From the NCBI RefSeq assembly GCF_033807575.1, contig NC_084711.1:6758001-6822000 (forward strand): a stretch of DNA of 64,000 nt. Direction: 5' to 3'. Within the stretch, counting starts at the first letter, position 1, and each line of letters starts with the position of its first letter. Source of the stretch: Cydia pomonella. Taxonomy: Eukaryota; Arthropoda; Insecta; Lepidoptera; Tortricidae. A program made the translations under genes and the position numbers. This document shows, in pieces, positions 19,859 through 30,989 of the stretch. The notes under the pieces are model-generated. The model made no database searches, was not told where the DNA came from, and saw only the letters and a program-made list of their open reading frames with translations.

Positions 19859-20114
19859 CTGAGAAAAGATTAAATAATAGATAAGTTTGAGAGTAGATGA
19901 GGTCTCGGGAGGGCTGTAGCTCGCGGATTTGGAGAGAGCGTGAAATAATAATGACGTAGGATTCGTTGCTCGTTTCAGGGATGTATGTTGTCATTAACTT
20001 TGTGCTCGCGGATTGTTTCAATGTTGGTGAACGGTGAGCGCGGTTGTTGTCCGTGAAATATTCAAAGAGCATTCCAAATTCTAATGAATTGTTGTTTGCG
20101 GCTGCTCTTGGTTC
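19859..20114 (-). CDS. candidate internal exon, 85 codons, unidentified
   Basis: Open frame (phase 0 to phase 1) running exactly from an acceptor-like TTTGTTTCAACGTATAG|GAA (an in-frame TAG lies at the junction) to a strong donor CTCAG|GTATGA (GT at 19858-19857). It encodes a polar segment including FTDNNRAHRSPTLKQSAS, TTYIPETSNESYVIIISRSL and QIRELQPSRDLIYSQTY. GC is higher than in the flanks. No domain recognised. The coincidence of both splice signals with the frame ends is the only support; no neighbouring exon could be linked. Confidence 0.3.
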
Positions 20115-20119
20115 CTATA

Positions 20120-20840
20120 CGTTGAAACAAAGTCGATTGATATCGACAGTTCACACACTTAAAAATTCAGGTTAGAATTTAAATTGTATTTTTGTGTGTG
20201 GTTCTAACATTTTGTTTTATTATGAAAATGAAGAATAACAAAGACAAGAAAAGATCTAAACAAATAGTTAAAGTAATATAATGTTTACTTGTATAGTAAT
20301 AATCAACACATTGCAGATTAAATTAAATTGCTGTATTCTAGTATGTACAATAGATAGCTTTAAAGGAGACATTTAACCCCCAGTAAGATGCCGGGAAATG
20401 TATGATTAAGTCAGTTTTTTTATTAATTGACACAATGTTATGCTATTTATTATATGTTATTTGAAGAAGTATATAAATAACGCATACACGTACGTAAGGG
20501 CACATGACTATATACGTGGTGGCCCTTAATGTGTCATCATATTTATATACAAGTATAGGTAGAGGAAGTTTCAGATTCATTTCGCACTTGTTTCTCATAA
20601 GTATAGTTATTTAGTCTTTTAACGATAAGACCGCATATTGTTACCTAGTTGTAACAAATATTCTAAATTTTCATTGTAATTTTACACGTAAAATGTATTG
20701 TTATTGAAGCAATAAAGAATATTTACTTACTTAGTTGGTCATTAGTAATAAGAGCACGTAATTCCATTATACGGCATAAGTTTAATTAGGTAATAAAATA
20801 ATTTAACGACAGTGTTTTATATGTTAAAACAACTTGAAAT
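20120..20840. other. AT-rich stretch, nothing recognised
   Basis: No gene or repeat recognised. Confidence 0.4.
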
Positions 20841-20859
20841 GTAAGATTCCGTTATGGTT

Positions 20860-21150
20860 CAGTTTCATTGGTCGATAGGGCCCGTGTGCGCGGTGCGGGA
20901 GATTTCTATAAAGCATGCCATAGGGTCTGTATTCGGGGAACTGGTTTCATTGGTCAATAAGGCCTGTATGCGGGATGCGGGAGATTTCCAAAACACATGC
21001 TATTATGAGTTTCATTAGTCATTACCTTACCGCCTGCGGGGAGTCACCTGCATACTGTATATATCGACCGAACTTTCGACTTATGTGTTTGTCTAGTCGT
21101 TATACCGCATGCGGTGAGTCCCGCACGCTTTTATATGAAACTGAGCCATT
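20860..21150. repeat. degenerate tandem repeat, about 85-bp period, 3-4 units
   Basis: Successive units start GTTTCATTGGTCGATAGGGC (20871), GTTTCATTGGTCAATAAGGC (20945) and GTTTCATTAGTCATTACC (21009), each followed by GTATGCGGGATGCGGGAGAT-like sequence. A last partial unit near 21095 reads TATACCGCATGCGGTGAGTC. No coding sense. Confidence 0.5.
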
Positions 21151-21204
21151 GGTTTTCACCCTCTTTTCAATATTCTTGCAAATAGTCAGGCTTTAAAATG
21201 CTCG

Positions 21205-21310
21205 TACAGTCAAGTGTAAAAATATGGGTGTATACATCTTACTCAAAAATATGTCCCATAACATCTTATTCCAGTGTAATAAGAGCGGAGTTTTTGCACT
21301 TGACTGTACC
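21205..21310. mobile_element. short MITE (GTACAGTCAAGTG...CACTTGACTGTAC)
   Basis: The terminal inverted repeats GTACAGTCAAGTGTAAAAA / TTTTTGCACTTGACTGTAC enclose about 70 bases with no ORF. Confidence 0.7.
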
Positions 21311-21477
21311 GAAATACATAATTTTAATCAGGCATTTAAAAAAAAAAGAATTTTAAGCATATTTGTCCTATTGAAATAGAGTCACTTATTTTGACGTATC
21401 CTGTATATGTAAATATTACGGCATCTGGTAACTATGTCAATACTCTATTGACCCAACTATATTGGCATGTCCATTTT

Positions 21478-21545
21478 CATTCAATCAATCAATCAAATAT
21501 TTATTGATAAAATATAGGTATTTTACATGTCAACACTTTACAGCT
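21478..21545 (-). repeat. LINE tail-like fragment
   Basis: On the minus strand AATAAATATTTGATTGATTG is a tail pattern seen at 3' ends of insect LINEs. Too short for a family call. Confidence 0.3.
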
Positions 21546-21894
21546 AATGGGATTACACATATTATTATTTATCTAATTAAACATTACTTATCTATTACTT
21601 ATCTAGGGTACATCATTATCTTGAGCCAATCAAAAATTTTAGTTTATTTTAATTCAAATTATACCGACTATTTTTTATTCTTGCATTTCACATAATATTT
21701 TTATTTTCAATCGATAAAAAGACTGTTTATATTATAAACAGTAACTTATAACTTATTTCATTAAGTATTTTGAATAAGCATGCTACTAACGTGGAACTAA
21801 CTTAGCTAAATAAACTAGATGCATATTCAGGTTTCTAAAATATGATATCAATTTGATTCCAATTACACTCGCGCAAGTTAGTGTGAGCCCGTAC

Positions 21895-22116
21895 ACACTC
21901 ACGTGGAAATATGATAGGGAACCGCTGGCGAGGTTGCAGAAGAGTACTTCGGTTTTCCTGGGACGTCGCTCTATAGCACGGAGGTGGCAACAGAGGGGTT
22001 TTAGTGGGTAAACCATGGGTCTCATCAGCCTATATGGGAGTCCCACATAACCATCCCAGGTCCGTCCCCGCGCCTGGGTGGTATGCGAAACGCATATCCC
22101 CTTTTAAAAAAAAAGG
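21895..22116 (+). mobile_element. R1-like LINE 3' UTR fragment with A tail
   Basis: Contains GGGTTTTAGTGGGTAAACCA, GGGAGTCCCACATAACCATC, CCCAGGTCCGTCCCC and GCCTGGGTGGTATGCG, then a run of A's at 22105-22113. I recognise this GC-rich block as a 3' UTR of R1-type LINEs in moths. The coding part is missing, and it differs from the R1-like copy at 9756-10444. Confidence 0.6.
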
Positions 22117-22375
22117 CAAATCCGACTGGACGCACTGAATGGAAAAACCAATAGACCAAAAAACACGAGGAGTGTCGTTGACGAAAAATCTACGATATTT
22201 TAATGATTAACTGCGTTTTGACCTAACGATATTTTTTGTTAGAATTATATAAATGTAATGAAATATCTCATGAGGGTATTTGGGACGTTTTTGCGGACGT
22301 TTGAATGATACCTCGCATTAGTCAAGTTATAATGTGCTCAGGCCTAGGAATAGTTTCCGAGCGGCCGAGTGTTAA

Positions 22376-22708
22376 ATATACACGGTGTAACATGAGGAAC
22401 CCGAAAGATTTTAACCATGCACTTCTGAGGCCAATGAATTTTTATGTTTTTTTTAGTAAAACCTAGTTTTGCAAAGGTTACTTGTCACTTTTTGACATCT
22501 ATCGATAAGGATATTTAGACTACGCCCCATCATGGCATTATCGCCTTTGCGTTCCGCACTTAGTAATAAGTTTTTTTTTTAAATAATTGGTATTAACTCT
22601 GAAAGTAGGCGAAATCCAGAAAAGTTTATGTGACATTTTAGTCTCTAAATGTGATCAGGAATCCATTGTTAAAATCTGTCGGTTTCCTCGTGTTACACCG
22701 TGTATATA
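22376..22708. mobile_element. TIR element (ACACGGTGTAACATGAGGAA), copy 1
   Basis: Left end TATACACGGTGTAACATGAG followed by GAACCCGAAAGATTTTAACC. Right end GTCGGTTTCCTCG and TGTTACACCGTGTATA are its reverse complement. Internal blocks TCTATCGATAAGGATATTTA and GACATTTTAGTCTCTAAATG recur at 56690-57155 and 60418-60848. No ORF; non-autonomous. Confidence 0.75.
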
Positions 22709-22740
22709 TTTTGTTAGCTGTGTAAGCTCGGAAGGTTACG

Positions 22741-23286
22741 GGCACCCTTCACGCTCTTAACAAACTCAGACACTTTTTGCCAGTTAAAACTAAAACTTTA
22801 TTAGTTAACACCTTAATCTTACCCATTATCGACTATGGTGATGTGTGCTATCCTGACTTAAATTTAGAGCTACTTGACAAGTTGGACCGTCTTCTTAATA
22901 ATTGTATCCGCTTTATCTTCTGTCTCCGGAAATATGATCATGTGTCCTCGTTTCGTTCCCAGTTGGGCTGGCTCCCTATTCGTCAACGGCGTAATATTCG
23001 TATGCTCTGCACTCTCTACTCCATTCTCAATGATCCACACTCCCCTGAATACCTTAAGTACTTCTTTCACTTTTATGGTGCTTCTCGTGACCGTCAATTT
23101 CGCTCTACTGGCAATCTCTCTCTTTCTATCCCCACTCATAGAACAAGCTTCATGTCTAACTCTTACGCCATTCAGGCAGCACGTCTCTGGAACGGTCTTC
23201 CCCCTAACATTAGAAAAGCTCCCAACAAGTTTGCTTTCAAAAAATCTGTGCGTGATTTATTTGTTGGCAGTTTAAAGATCAATTAA
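22741..23286 (+). pseudogene. Jockey-like reverse transcriptase, C-terminal fragment
   Basis: An open frame of 181 codons ends TAA at 23284-23286. It shows PVKTKTLLVNTLILPIIDYG, the conserved palm/thumb segment of Jockey-clade RTs (the LILPIIDYG motif). WLPIRQRRNIRMLCTLY and the C-terminal NSYAIQAARLWNGLPPNIRK follow, typical of these LINEs. The catalytic YADD-type region and the endonuclease are missing. There is no real start codon; the frame simply enters from the truncation point. The overlapping 133-codon frame at 22874-23275 is a shadow. Confidence 0.85.
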
Positions 23287-23556
23287 GTATCAGTCTCACG
23301 AATCGGTTATGTATATTATGTATATATATTTATGTAATGTATGTATGTGTCTTTATGTATTTAAGTAGTTTATAATTAATTTATGTGTATTAGGACTCTA
23401 ATTCTTTCAATAACAATTTATTTTAGTTTTAAACGCGCCGCCTATAATCTTTTCTGCTTTGCCCTAAGGTTGACTGGTAGAGAATGCCTCATGGCATTAA
23501 GTTCGCCTTTTGTACATTAAGTTTTTCTTTTGTGCAATAAAGTTTTAAATAAATAA
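22741..23556 (+). mobile_element. 5'-truncated Jockey-like LINE
   Basis: Contains the last roughly 181 codons of a reverse-transcriptase ORF (22741-23286) and a 3' UTR with GGTTGACTGGTAGAGAATGC and CTCATGGCATTAAGTTCGCC, ending TGCAATAAAGTTTTAAATAA. Its left edge is within about 35 bases of the end of the TIR element at 22708. A related bare 3' end is at 24618-24705. Confidence 0.85.
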
Positions 23557-23559
23557 GCG

Positions 23560-24615
23560 CTAAGTCACTTAAGGACTCCGTTTATGAAAATAATAGGAAG
23601 AATTCCGCCTATTAAAATAAAAAGCGGTACCATCGTCGCGTGGCAATATTTGGAACAAATTTTATTATCTTGGATTTAAATAAAACTATTCATTTTATAG
23701 GGTTTTGTAGCTAAAATACCATTAATGGAAAATTTGGTAGTTTCTGTCCGTAAGTATATCACATCCATTTTAGTTGGTCACCACGATGTATATAATAGGT
23801 AACAACATACAACACTCGTGGATATATTTAACTTGCTTCTGTAACCGTCCTTTAATGTCGCATTCATTTTAACACAAACACTGTTTTTAATCAAACATAT
23901 ATTAATGAATTGGTATTTTGGCAAAAAGTACCCAGCGTTTAAACGTAAACAATATATAAAAAGTGTAAATAAATTTGCATCGCAGCTCCTGTTTAGTAAA
24001 TATAAAACAAAATGTCGAGTGGAGTGTATTAACAGGATCGACAGTCTCTGAGGAACATAGTAATTAGTTTCAGCAGTTAGTCCTGTGCAGCAGTCGCGCT
24101 GCTTAATGGCATCACATTATTTCTGCTCACTGCCTCCATTCAGTTCGTCTTATTTTAAAACTAATACATTACAATTCAATCTGATTATCAGTGTGACACG
24201 CTTGCACACATTTGGCTTCGGTTTAATGAGAAAGAGTGCGCACGAACTAATACAACTATGAACGATTTTTTATTTAAATAATATCAAGCTCAAGTCAGAA
24301 TGTTACAAACCATATTTGATCTTTGTGTCATATACAAAATTTCAAGTAATAATCCAAACGGGAAAACGTTTATTTTTTGTGGTTTTAAGCTTTAGTATAT
24401 TCCATAAATTATTTAATAAAAATGTATACTCTACACTAACCGGTCAACGGATTTTTTCATTTAGATTCACCTTTTTTTTTCAAGTTGGATTAATCGTTTT
24501 CACCCGCCCTATAAAACCCAAACGATTGACATGCTTGACATGACTTTTCAAAATCGGCTATGTAGCTACTTCTAATATCTTTGATGTTACAGTGGAGTGG
24601 AACCCACGCAACTTA
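23560..24615. other. AT-rich stretch, nothing recognised
   Basis: No gene or RNA recognised. It includes two moderately GC-rich patches (24040-24120, 24170-24240) without open frames of note. Confidence 0.4.
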
Positions 24616-24617
24616 TA

Positions 24618-24705
24618 AAAGTTGACTGGTAGAGAATGCCTTAAGGCCTTAAGTCCGCCATTTACACAATTTTATATCGTGCAATAAAGTTTAAATAAAT
24701 AATAA
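24618..24705 (+). mobile_element. LINE 3' end fragment
   Basis: GTTGACTGGTAGAGAATGCC, TTAAGGCCTTAAGTCCGCC and GTGCAATAAAGTTTAAATAA match the 3' UTR of the Jockey-like element at 23470-23556. Only the last roughly 90 bases are present. Confidence 0.7.
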
Positions 24706-25870
24706 TAGTTTTCTTGCCTGAAAGTTCTGTTCCTATGGGAACATCTAGGTATTTTGTAACTTATAAGCGATGACAAAAACCGTTTTAAAATAATTTACGT
24801 AATGTATGATAAAATATGGTTCTTTATGAGCTTCAACTTGACAACTTAGAAACTTTTTAGACATTTAAACTATCGTAAAAAAAGTTTCGCTAAAACACTT
24901 TCATACAAAAACATCACTTTATATATTACTCTTTTAAACGAGTAAGTGAATATACAAAGAGACTAACGAAATTTTATAGAGCAAATGTTGAGTTACTTAG
25001 ATACTTTTCTAAAAGAAATATTCTAATGTTAGTGGTAACTCTGGAGTCTCATTTACATTTGATCACCGTCTACAAGCATCCATATATTATTCAAGATATA
25101 TGACCTCGATAAACATAACTGTGGCGACAGACAGCTCACTACCAACCAGGCCTTCTTAAAACAGCCTACGTATATCAGAATACAATAACTCCTTAGTCCT
25201 TTAAGCATAGTCCTTTAGATAAATGTATGAGCTGACTTATTGAGTCTCAGATATTTACGGCTGTTATGAAAAGGATCTGCTAAAAGCACTGTTGGTCGTT
25301 TCTACCTATATGTTACAATTTTGTTTATTACTCACTATTATCGTAGATACGAAATTCAAAAGATAAATGGAAATTTCACTGGATTCAAAATGTTTAACTG
25401 TATTCTAAGGCCCTTATAGTTATGATATATATTACCAAAGGAACATGTAAGCCAAGTTTCAATACTCTTATTTTACCCGAATGACATTATACCTGCATTA
25501 TACACGTATTAAGTCATTTGACAGGGGTATTATCACACTTTGTAACAATAAAAAAAACTATTAGGTATAATTTGAGGCATATTTTACAAAAAAAAAGGAA
25601 CGGTATCGTATCTGGAGAAGCCCAAAATTAATATGTTTTGAATATTATTTTTTATCTAAATAAAAAAAACTGAAATGTGTTGATGTGATATATTTTTGGT
25701 ATCGGCCCAAAAAGATCTTTCATATAATACTACATGCTATAGGTATCTAAACATTTTTTTTATATACAAAAAAAGATGAAGTCATAACTCCTATCCATTT
25801 TTTTGTTCTATGGGTAAAAATGATTCAAATGACCTAAAGTTCAATCTTACAGATTTTCATGCTTTTAACA
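24706..25870. other. AT-rich stretch, nothing recognised
   Basis: No gene recognised. Confidence 0.4.
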
Positions 25871-25960
25871 TAATTTGCAGCGTTTTTTGGCGTACCGAAC
25901 GACGGACGGACGAACGGCGGACGCGGACGAACGGACAGACCATAAGGGTTCCATTTGTAC
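25870..25960 (+). repeat. fragment of GGACGGAC/AAGGGTTCC repeat
   Basis: GACGGACGGACGAACGGCGG followed by CATAAGGGTTCCATTTG is the diagnostic end of the dispersed repeat seen at 720-1052 and 30488-30785. The left boundary is unclear. Confidence 0.5.
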
Positions 25961-26317
25961 CTTTATTACACATATTTAGAAGCAAATATAGTTAATGGCT
26001 TTTGTGATAAAATAATTACAATGTTTTAATGGTGCCTTTAAGACCTATGTTCGTGATCGTGCGTGAACATTTGACTTTTTTTCTAGCGAGCGAAAGTTGT
26101 TTAATCGATAAAGTAACACGAAAAAGGTCTCATGATTGCTATTCATATTATGTTTTGGCAACCGTGTTATGATCGCAGATGCGACGATCTGGTTTCAAAA
26201 AGCAGTTTTTGCAAAATGCGCTACGATTTTTCAAAAACTCTGCTGTTTGAACCCAATTCACCTTAACCGCCCTCTTACAGTATAGGTACTCGTAGCATGG
26301 AATGACGAGTTGGCGAT

Positions 26318-26345
26318 ATGCGTACGTACGTACGTGCGTACGTGG
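26318..26345. repeat. (CGTA)n microsatellite
   Basis: About six CGTA/CGTG units (GCGTACGTACGTACGTGCG...). Confidence 0.8.
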
Positions 26346-26424
26346 CCTAAAACGCAAATAGGTACTCGTAGGTTTAAGCGTCAAGCCACTAAACTTATGT
26401 TAATCTTGCTGTGGGGCTAAGATG

Positions 26425-26522
26425 CTCGGCTCTTTATCATCTGTCACCATGCCTGTCACGTTCTAACAAGTATGTAAGTGCGAAAGTGACGGATGCCATG
26501 ACAAGTGATAAAAATGCGACCA
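26425..26522. mobile_element. TTTATC..TGTCA MITE, copy 2
   Basis: TTTATCATCTGTCACCATGC at the left and GCCATGACAAGTGATAAAAA at the right, around AACAAGTATGTAAGTGCGAA. Inverted relative to 2441-2533. Confidence 0.65.
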
Positions 26523-26539
26523 TGATGATGATGTTTGAC

Positions 26540-27430
26540 GTCATGCGATGAAGTGTCACTTTGCAGAGAGTCATAGGAGCATTTCTATAGACGTGACGAT
26601 ACAGTTATCAATCATCTAATCTGCGAACCAAGAGACACACCTACGTTCAACGCTAATATTTTGGAGATAGAATACTGTCCTACATTATAAATAGGCCTAT
26701 CCACAACTCGGAATATTTTTTTGGTAATAACAATTCATTATGGTATAATTCAGTAAATTCAGAATTGGGTTCCGAATCACATTAACCTTATTCTATTAAG
26801 AGAAAATTCTATATAACGATCAATTTGTATCCAAAAGAAGGGACCCAAATACTTCAGCAAGGCAAATACGTTTCGTTTACGCTCCAACCGGTCAGTTGAG
26901 TTTTTCTTTCTTTTGATAGCATACGTCAGTTGAATAGAAATTCGTATACGTAGTCTAAGGTAGGTAAGTACTTATTCGATATTTGCAGAACGAATTGAAA
27001 GAACTAGACAAACATTTCTCAGTGAGTTTGAGTATTTTGAGCTACAAATGTAGGCAGACAGTAAGTAAATTAGCTAATGCATGATGTTTGTGATTCAAAT
27101 TTATTGATAAACAAATCTTCAACTTTTAGCTATTGAGTTACATAAATAAATCTAAACCCCGATGTGCTATATGAATAGGTAAGTTAGGTACCCTTATGTA
27201 TTTATTATTCCCCCTATTATTGTCATTCATTTAACACATTACTCAAATACTTCTGTTCTTTAAGCTAGGTATGCCAAATATACATACTAACATAAAATCA
27301 AACAAAACGTTTTAATTCAATTTTTCACCATTAGGGAATACTGTAACGAGGGACATGGTCTATCTGTGGTAGGGAATATAAACGCAGACGTAGATTTCTG
27401 ATATAATATATATTTTTTCTTCTCTTTGCA
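26540..27430. other. AT-rich stretch, nothing recognised
   Basis: No gene recognised. Confidence 0.4.
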
Positions 27431-27629
27431 AGATTACAATTTCAACTACTCTACATGGTTGCCACCTTAATGCCACCGAGCAACACTGGGAAGAGAGTCG
27501 CCATTTGCACTGTTTCCCCTCTGCCAAAGCGCGAGAACAAATGATCTAGCGCGTGTAACAAATCTTGTTGCGCGCGTATTTTAAACTAGACCGAGTCCAG
27601 TCGCGTGAGTGAACACTGCAGCAGAAAAA

Positions 27630-27713
27630 ATGCCTAGTTGCTCGGTTTTTTGTTGTAAAAAGAGGTCGGCGGCATAATATTTACAAAAAGATAGTGTTAC
27701 ATTTCAAATGTAA
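27630..27713 (+). pseudogene. THAP-domain N-terminal coding fragment
   Basis: ATG at 27630 opens MPSCSVFCCKKRSAA, then an in-frame TAA (27675-27677), and the same frame continues YLQKDSVTFQM. THAP zinc-finger domains start almost at the N-terminus with C-x4-C followed by K-N/K-R and, about 10 residues on, a V-[ST]-F-H block. Here C4 and C9 have the right spacing and KDSVTF sits where expected. The second half of the domain (W and the C-x2-H pair) is not found directly downstream. It is either a decayed THAP gene or transposon 5' end, or a first exon with an unusual splice. A GC-rich stretch (27440-27620) lies just upstream. Confidence 0.4.
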
Positions 27714-28680
27714 TTATTCATTTTACATATTACGTTTAATTACATTGAAACACCAAATTATCATATTTTAGTCTCCCGTAATTGCTGGATTTATCGATTT
27801 TGCGCCCTTCAGCTAGTCCAGTAAAAATTTCGAATCGATCGAGCGACAAATCCGACTTCCCACCGCGATAGTGATGTTATCTCTACAAAATAACGTATCT
27901 CGATTATTTTCGTCGTCTACTTGTAATGATTTGGGTTAGACAAATTCTTATTATGGTTTTGATGTGAAATGTACCTACATATATTTCATTAGTAAAACAT
28001 TAAATATATATATTTTACTATTTCTTTAGTTATAGGCGATGAAGGTGTTTAAGCCTGTTAAGTATTTATAGTATGTCTGTGAAACTAGCATCTCACTGTT
28101 TTATGAGAGTTCTAGTAGCACATTTAATAGTGGTTATTTCGTCCATAGATCTGCTGAGTTACACAAAAAAAAAATAGGATGCTAACTTTGCATTATGGCA
28201 CTGTAGCATCTCAGCCGTTATCAACTAGACGCTTATTTCAGTGCTAATTTTACAAATTCTATTACTAGTAATAAATATTTTGTTTCATTTATAAATATCC
28301 AAAATTATCCGCAATATTCGAATATTGGTATAATAATAAAAATATTATTCGAAATATCCGAATAAGAACATCTGACGGATTATTGCAAACCTTATCGTGT
28401 TTCAAGGATCAAATTGGATACTAATATTACTAATGATGTTTGCCTGTAAAAGTTTGTAAATAAAAAAGTAACAAATACTGTTTTTTATAGTTGAAAACGT
28501 TTCAATTAGTTATCTTTATTCCTTCCTCCTTAATATGATAAATACCCTAACTTATCGATAATAATTCGATATTGCTGTGTCGACACAAGCACATCACTCA
28601 GAAAGCAATACAATTCTTTGGCGAAAAAGCGTTAGTGTGCGTGTTATGAGTCATCCGTATACAAAAAGGTGTACGTAGAT
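27714..28680. other. AT-rich stretch, nothing recognised
   Basis: No gene recognised; I looked for the rest of a THAP domain here and did not see it. Confidence 0.35.
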
Positions 28681-28812
28681 CTAGGTGTGTAAGATTTGTT
28701 TATGTAATATGTCATTTTCTATGTATTTGTGCCGTCATTACAGATTGTATTTTGTATGTACGTGTGTGAGAAGTGCGACTGTGTGCACGTTTCCCCCCGC
28801 AAAAAATGGCAG

Positions 28813-28932
28813 AAAGATTTGTACGGTAGGATGTCGCTTGGGCTCCTCCCTTCCGACGTGTCGGAAGCCGGTGTTGCTCGAAGGTTGCCACCTTGGGAAT
28901 GGCTCTCTGCAGATCTTTATTTATTTAGCGAG
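28813..28932 (+). CDS. candidate 40-codon exon, unidentified
   Basis: Phase 0-0 open segment between AATGGCAG|AAAGAT and GCGAG|GTGATA. It encodes KDLYGRMSLGLLPSDVSEAG, then VARRLPPWEWLSADLYLFSE. It is GC-rich relative to the flanks and protein-like in composition. The acceptor's pyrimidine run (GTTTCCCCCC) is about 15 bases upstream. No family recognised; it may be a decayed TE segment. Confidence 0.22.
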
Positions 28933-29596
28933 GTGATAATTCTGATTTCAAATCTATAACTGACGCCAGTTATCTACGAAAAGACTGTGAAGGTTCCAAA
29001 CCTTCACAATACACCCATAGTCATTCGTCGTAATCAATACAACAATATTCGTTTAAATACTTTCTATTTGAGAGTAGAATCACTTTAATTTAATCATTTT
29101 AATAGTTTTGGGCGGAAATCTAACCCTTTCACTTTCACCCTACCGCAACCTTGTTAATTTCATAACAAAGGCCCATATTCACATCAATACGCTTTAGGAA
29201 TAAACCGTGCCGAAGTAATTCTGGTATCATGTCAAAAGTTCCCCTTGTTCTTGATAAAGTTATATCGGCTGGCCGTAAACTGCTAAAGCTCATGCGAGCA
29301 GAAGCGTCATTCGAACTTTTAACATTTGATCTTTATGTGAAGCTAACTTCTGCCCGCGTTTTCGTATGCGTGAGATAATGATGACGATGGTGATGATAGA
29401 TCAAAATTATATTGTCCTTCCTCGGGCCTCGAACTATTACTATACCATGTTCAATCTTAATCAGTTCACCGGCAATTAAGCGTGAAGAGGTAAGTAACAG
29501 ACAGAAATAGATAAAGAGTTAAGGTGAGGTAGGCGAAGTGCGCCATGCTGTCTAAGTGCGCTCACCTTTAACATATCGAAAACTGCTTATAGGTAG

Positions 29597-29720
29597 AATA
29601 CAGTACAATACAAATCCTTTTTATTGCACAACCTCAAAATAACATTAATTTACAGAGAGACATACATAGTACATGAAGACAGAGGTGACAACAGGCGGTC
29701 AGAATATTAATAATAGTAAT
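29597..29720 (-). mobile_element. LINE 3' end fragment (CGCCTGTTGTCACC type)
   Basis: On the minus strand GACCGCCTGTTGTCACCTCT leads to TTGTGCAATAAAAAGGATTT and a TTGTATTG end, a known moth LINE 3' terminus. A related piece is at 59340-59450 (ACAACAGGCGGTTTTATCGC). Confidence 0.55.
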
Positions 29721-29727
29721 GCTTAAA

Positions 29728-29830
29728 ATGTTACTAGCTTTTGCCCGCAACTTTTTCTGTGTGGAATTAGTAATTTGGGTAGATCTTAGCTGCTTTTTAT
29801 TGATTCCCCATACAAATTTCCTTATTGAAA
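29728..29830. repeat. fragment of TAGCTTTTGCCCGCAAC repeat
   Basis: TTACTAGCTTTTGCCCGCAA and TTTTTCTGTGTGGAATTAGT are characteristic of a widespread insect repeat that I know from memory. No second clear copy here. Confidence 0.35.
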
Positions 29831-30135
29831 GACGAAGAACTCAAACTATCTCTATACCAAATTTAAACGGATTAATAGACAAACAGACATATTCTCGCTT
29901 TTTTATTAATATTAGATTTTGCACCTTTTATCTATTTCATTGCCTAGCACTTTTGTGTTTGTTCTCACTTTATTAAATGCATACACAATTTTAATATTTA
30001 CATCATCGACGCTTTCGGCTTTGTTCACATAAAGTTAGAAAGCATTTTAAAATTCGAATTCGAGGGCGCGCGGCAGCTATACATTTATAATATTGGTGCG
30101 GGAGAAAAGTAATACTCACATTATCTAATCATTAC

Positions 30136-30291
30136 CTATCAGAATTTCAAAGTTCGGATTCCGCTTCAGTTCAACAGCCGAAATATTTAAGCAGAGACAT
30201 TTTCTTCCATCGTCGTAAAATATGTGACCTTGTTTCAGTACAAGCAGTACATCCTTTAGACTCGAAGATACTTGCAAAAACCAAACGGCAA
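30136..30291 (-). CDS. candidate symmetric phase-1 exon, 52 codons, unidentified
   Basis: Acceptor CTCTCATATTCATGCAG|TT with a pyrimidine tract, donor GATAG|GTAATG. The open frame starts and ends in phase 1, encoding AVWFLQVSSSLKDVLLVLKQ, then GHIFYDDGRKCLCLNISAVE and LKRNPNFEILI. The mix of hydrophobic and charged residues looks protein-like. No domain or neighbouring exon recognised; it could be chance. Confidence 0.25.
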
Positions 30292-30487
30292 CTGCATGAA
30301 TATGAGAGGGCTTTGGGCTGTTGGCTTTTTGTTTACAGAATTGGCAAACCAAGATAAAGATATCTTCTTTTAGGATTACTTAGCTAAAATGATAATATCG
30401 TTAAGCACAAAATAATTTCGCAAGGTGTATCTGTCCTCATACATACCACAAATGCCACAATATTCTAAAAGTAACCTTAGCAATAAT

Positions 30488-30785
30488 AAAAAGCCGGTCA
30501 TGTGCGAGTCCGTTTAACTCGCGCACCGAGGGTTCCTCGTACGGATCCTTGTATTTCAATGATCTCATATAACAATAAACACGAAAGCCTTTTGATCACA
30601 AGTATTATAAGTATAATTGTGAACAGCACCATCTATAGGTAAATAAAAGTGTTTTTTTATCCCTTCAAGTGGCGCTCAATTAGTAATAGATATTTGGCAA
30701 TGTGACAGACAAACGAACGGACGGACGGACAGAGTTGCACCATAGGGTTCCCTTTGTACCTTTTTGGTGCGGAACCGCAAAAATG
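30488..30785 (+). repeat. dispersed repeat with GGACGGACGGAC core, near-complete copy
   Basis: Begins AAAAGCCGGTCATGTGCGAG and CTCGCGCACCGAGGGTTCC, contains AACGGACGGACGGACAGAG, and ends CATAGGGTTCCCTTTGTACC and GGTGCGGAACCGCAAAAA. It matches 3100-3352 in inverted orientation. Confidence 0.65.
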
Positions 30786-30989
30786 GTTTATTCGATGACA
30801 TGGAAGTTACAAAAATATCTCCAGGTCTAAGGAAATTGACAAAATTTCCACAGTGAAAGGAATTTGATTGACCATTCACGCTGTCAATGGAGGCGATAGA
30901 TTCCGAAATAAAGTAGGCTTTTAAGATAAATTGCGTGTAAATAAAATTGCGAGTTGCTAGGGGAAATATAAATGTCGTAGGCATTTACG

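Noticed and set aside
22874..23275. 133-codon frame overlapping the LINE
   Set aside because: Frame-shifted shadow of the Jockey-like reverse-transcriptase fragment, which carries the family motifs.
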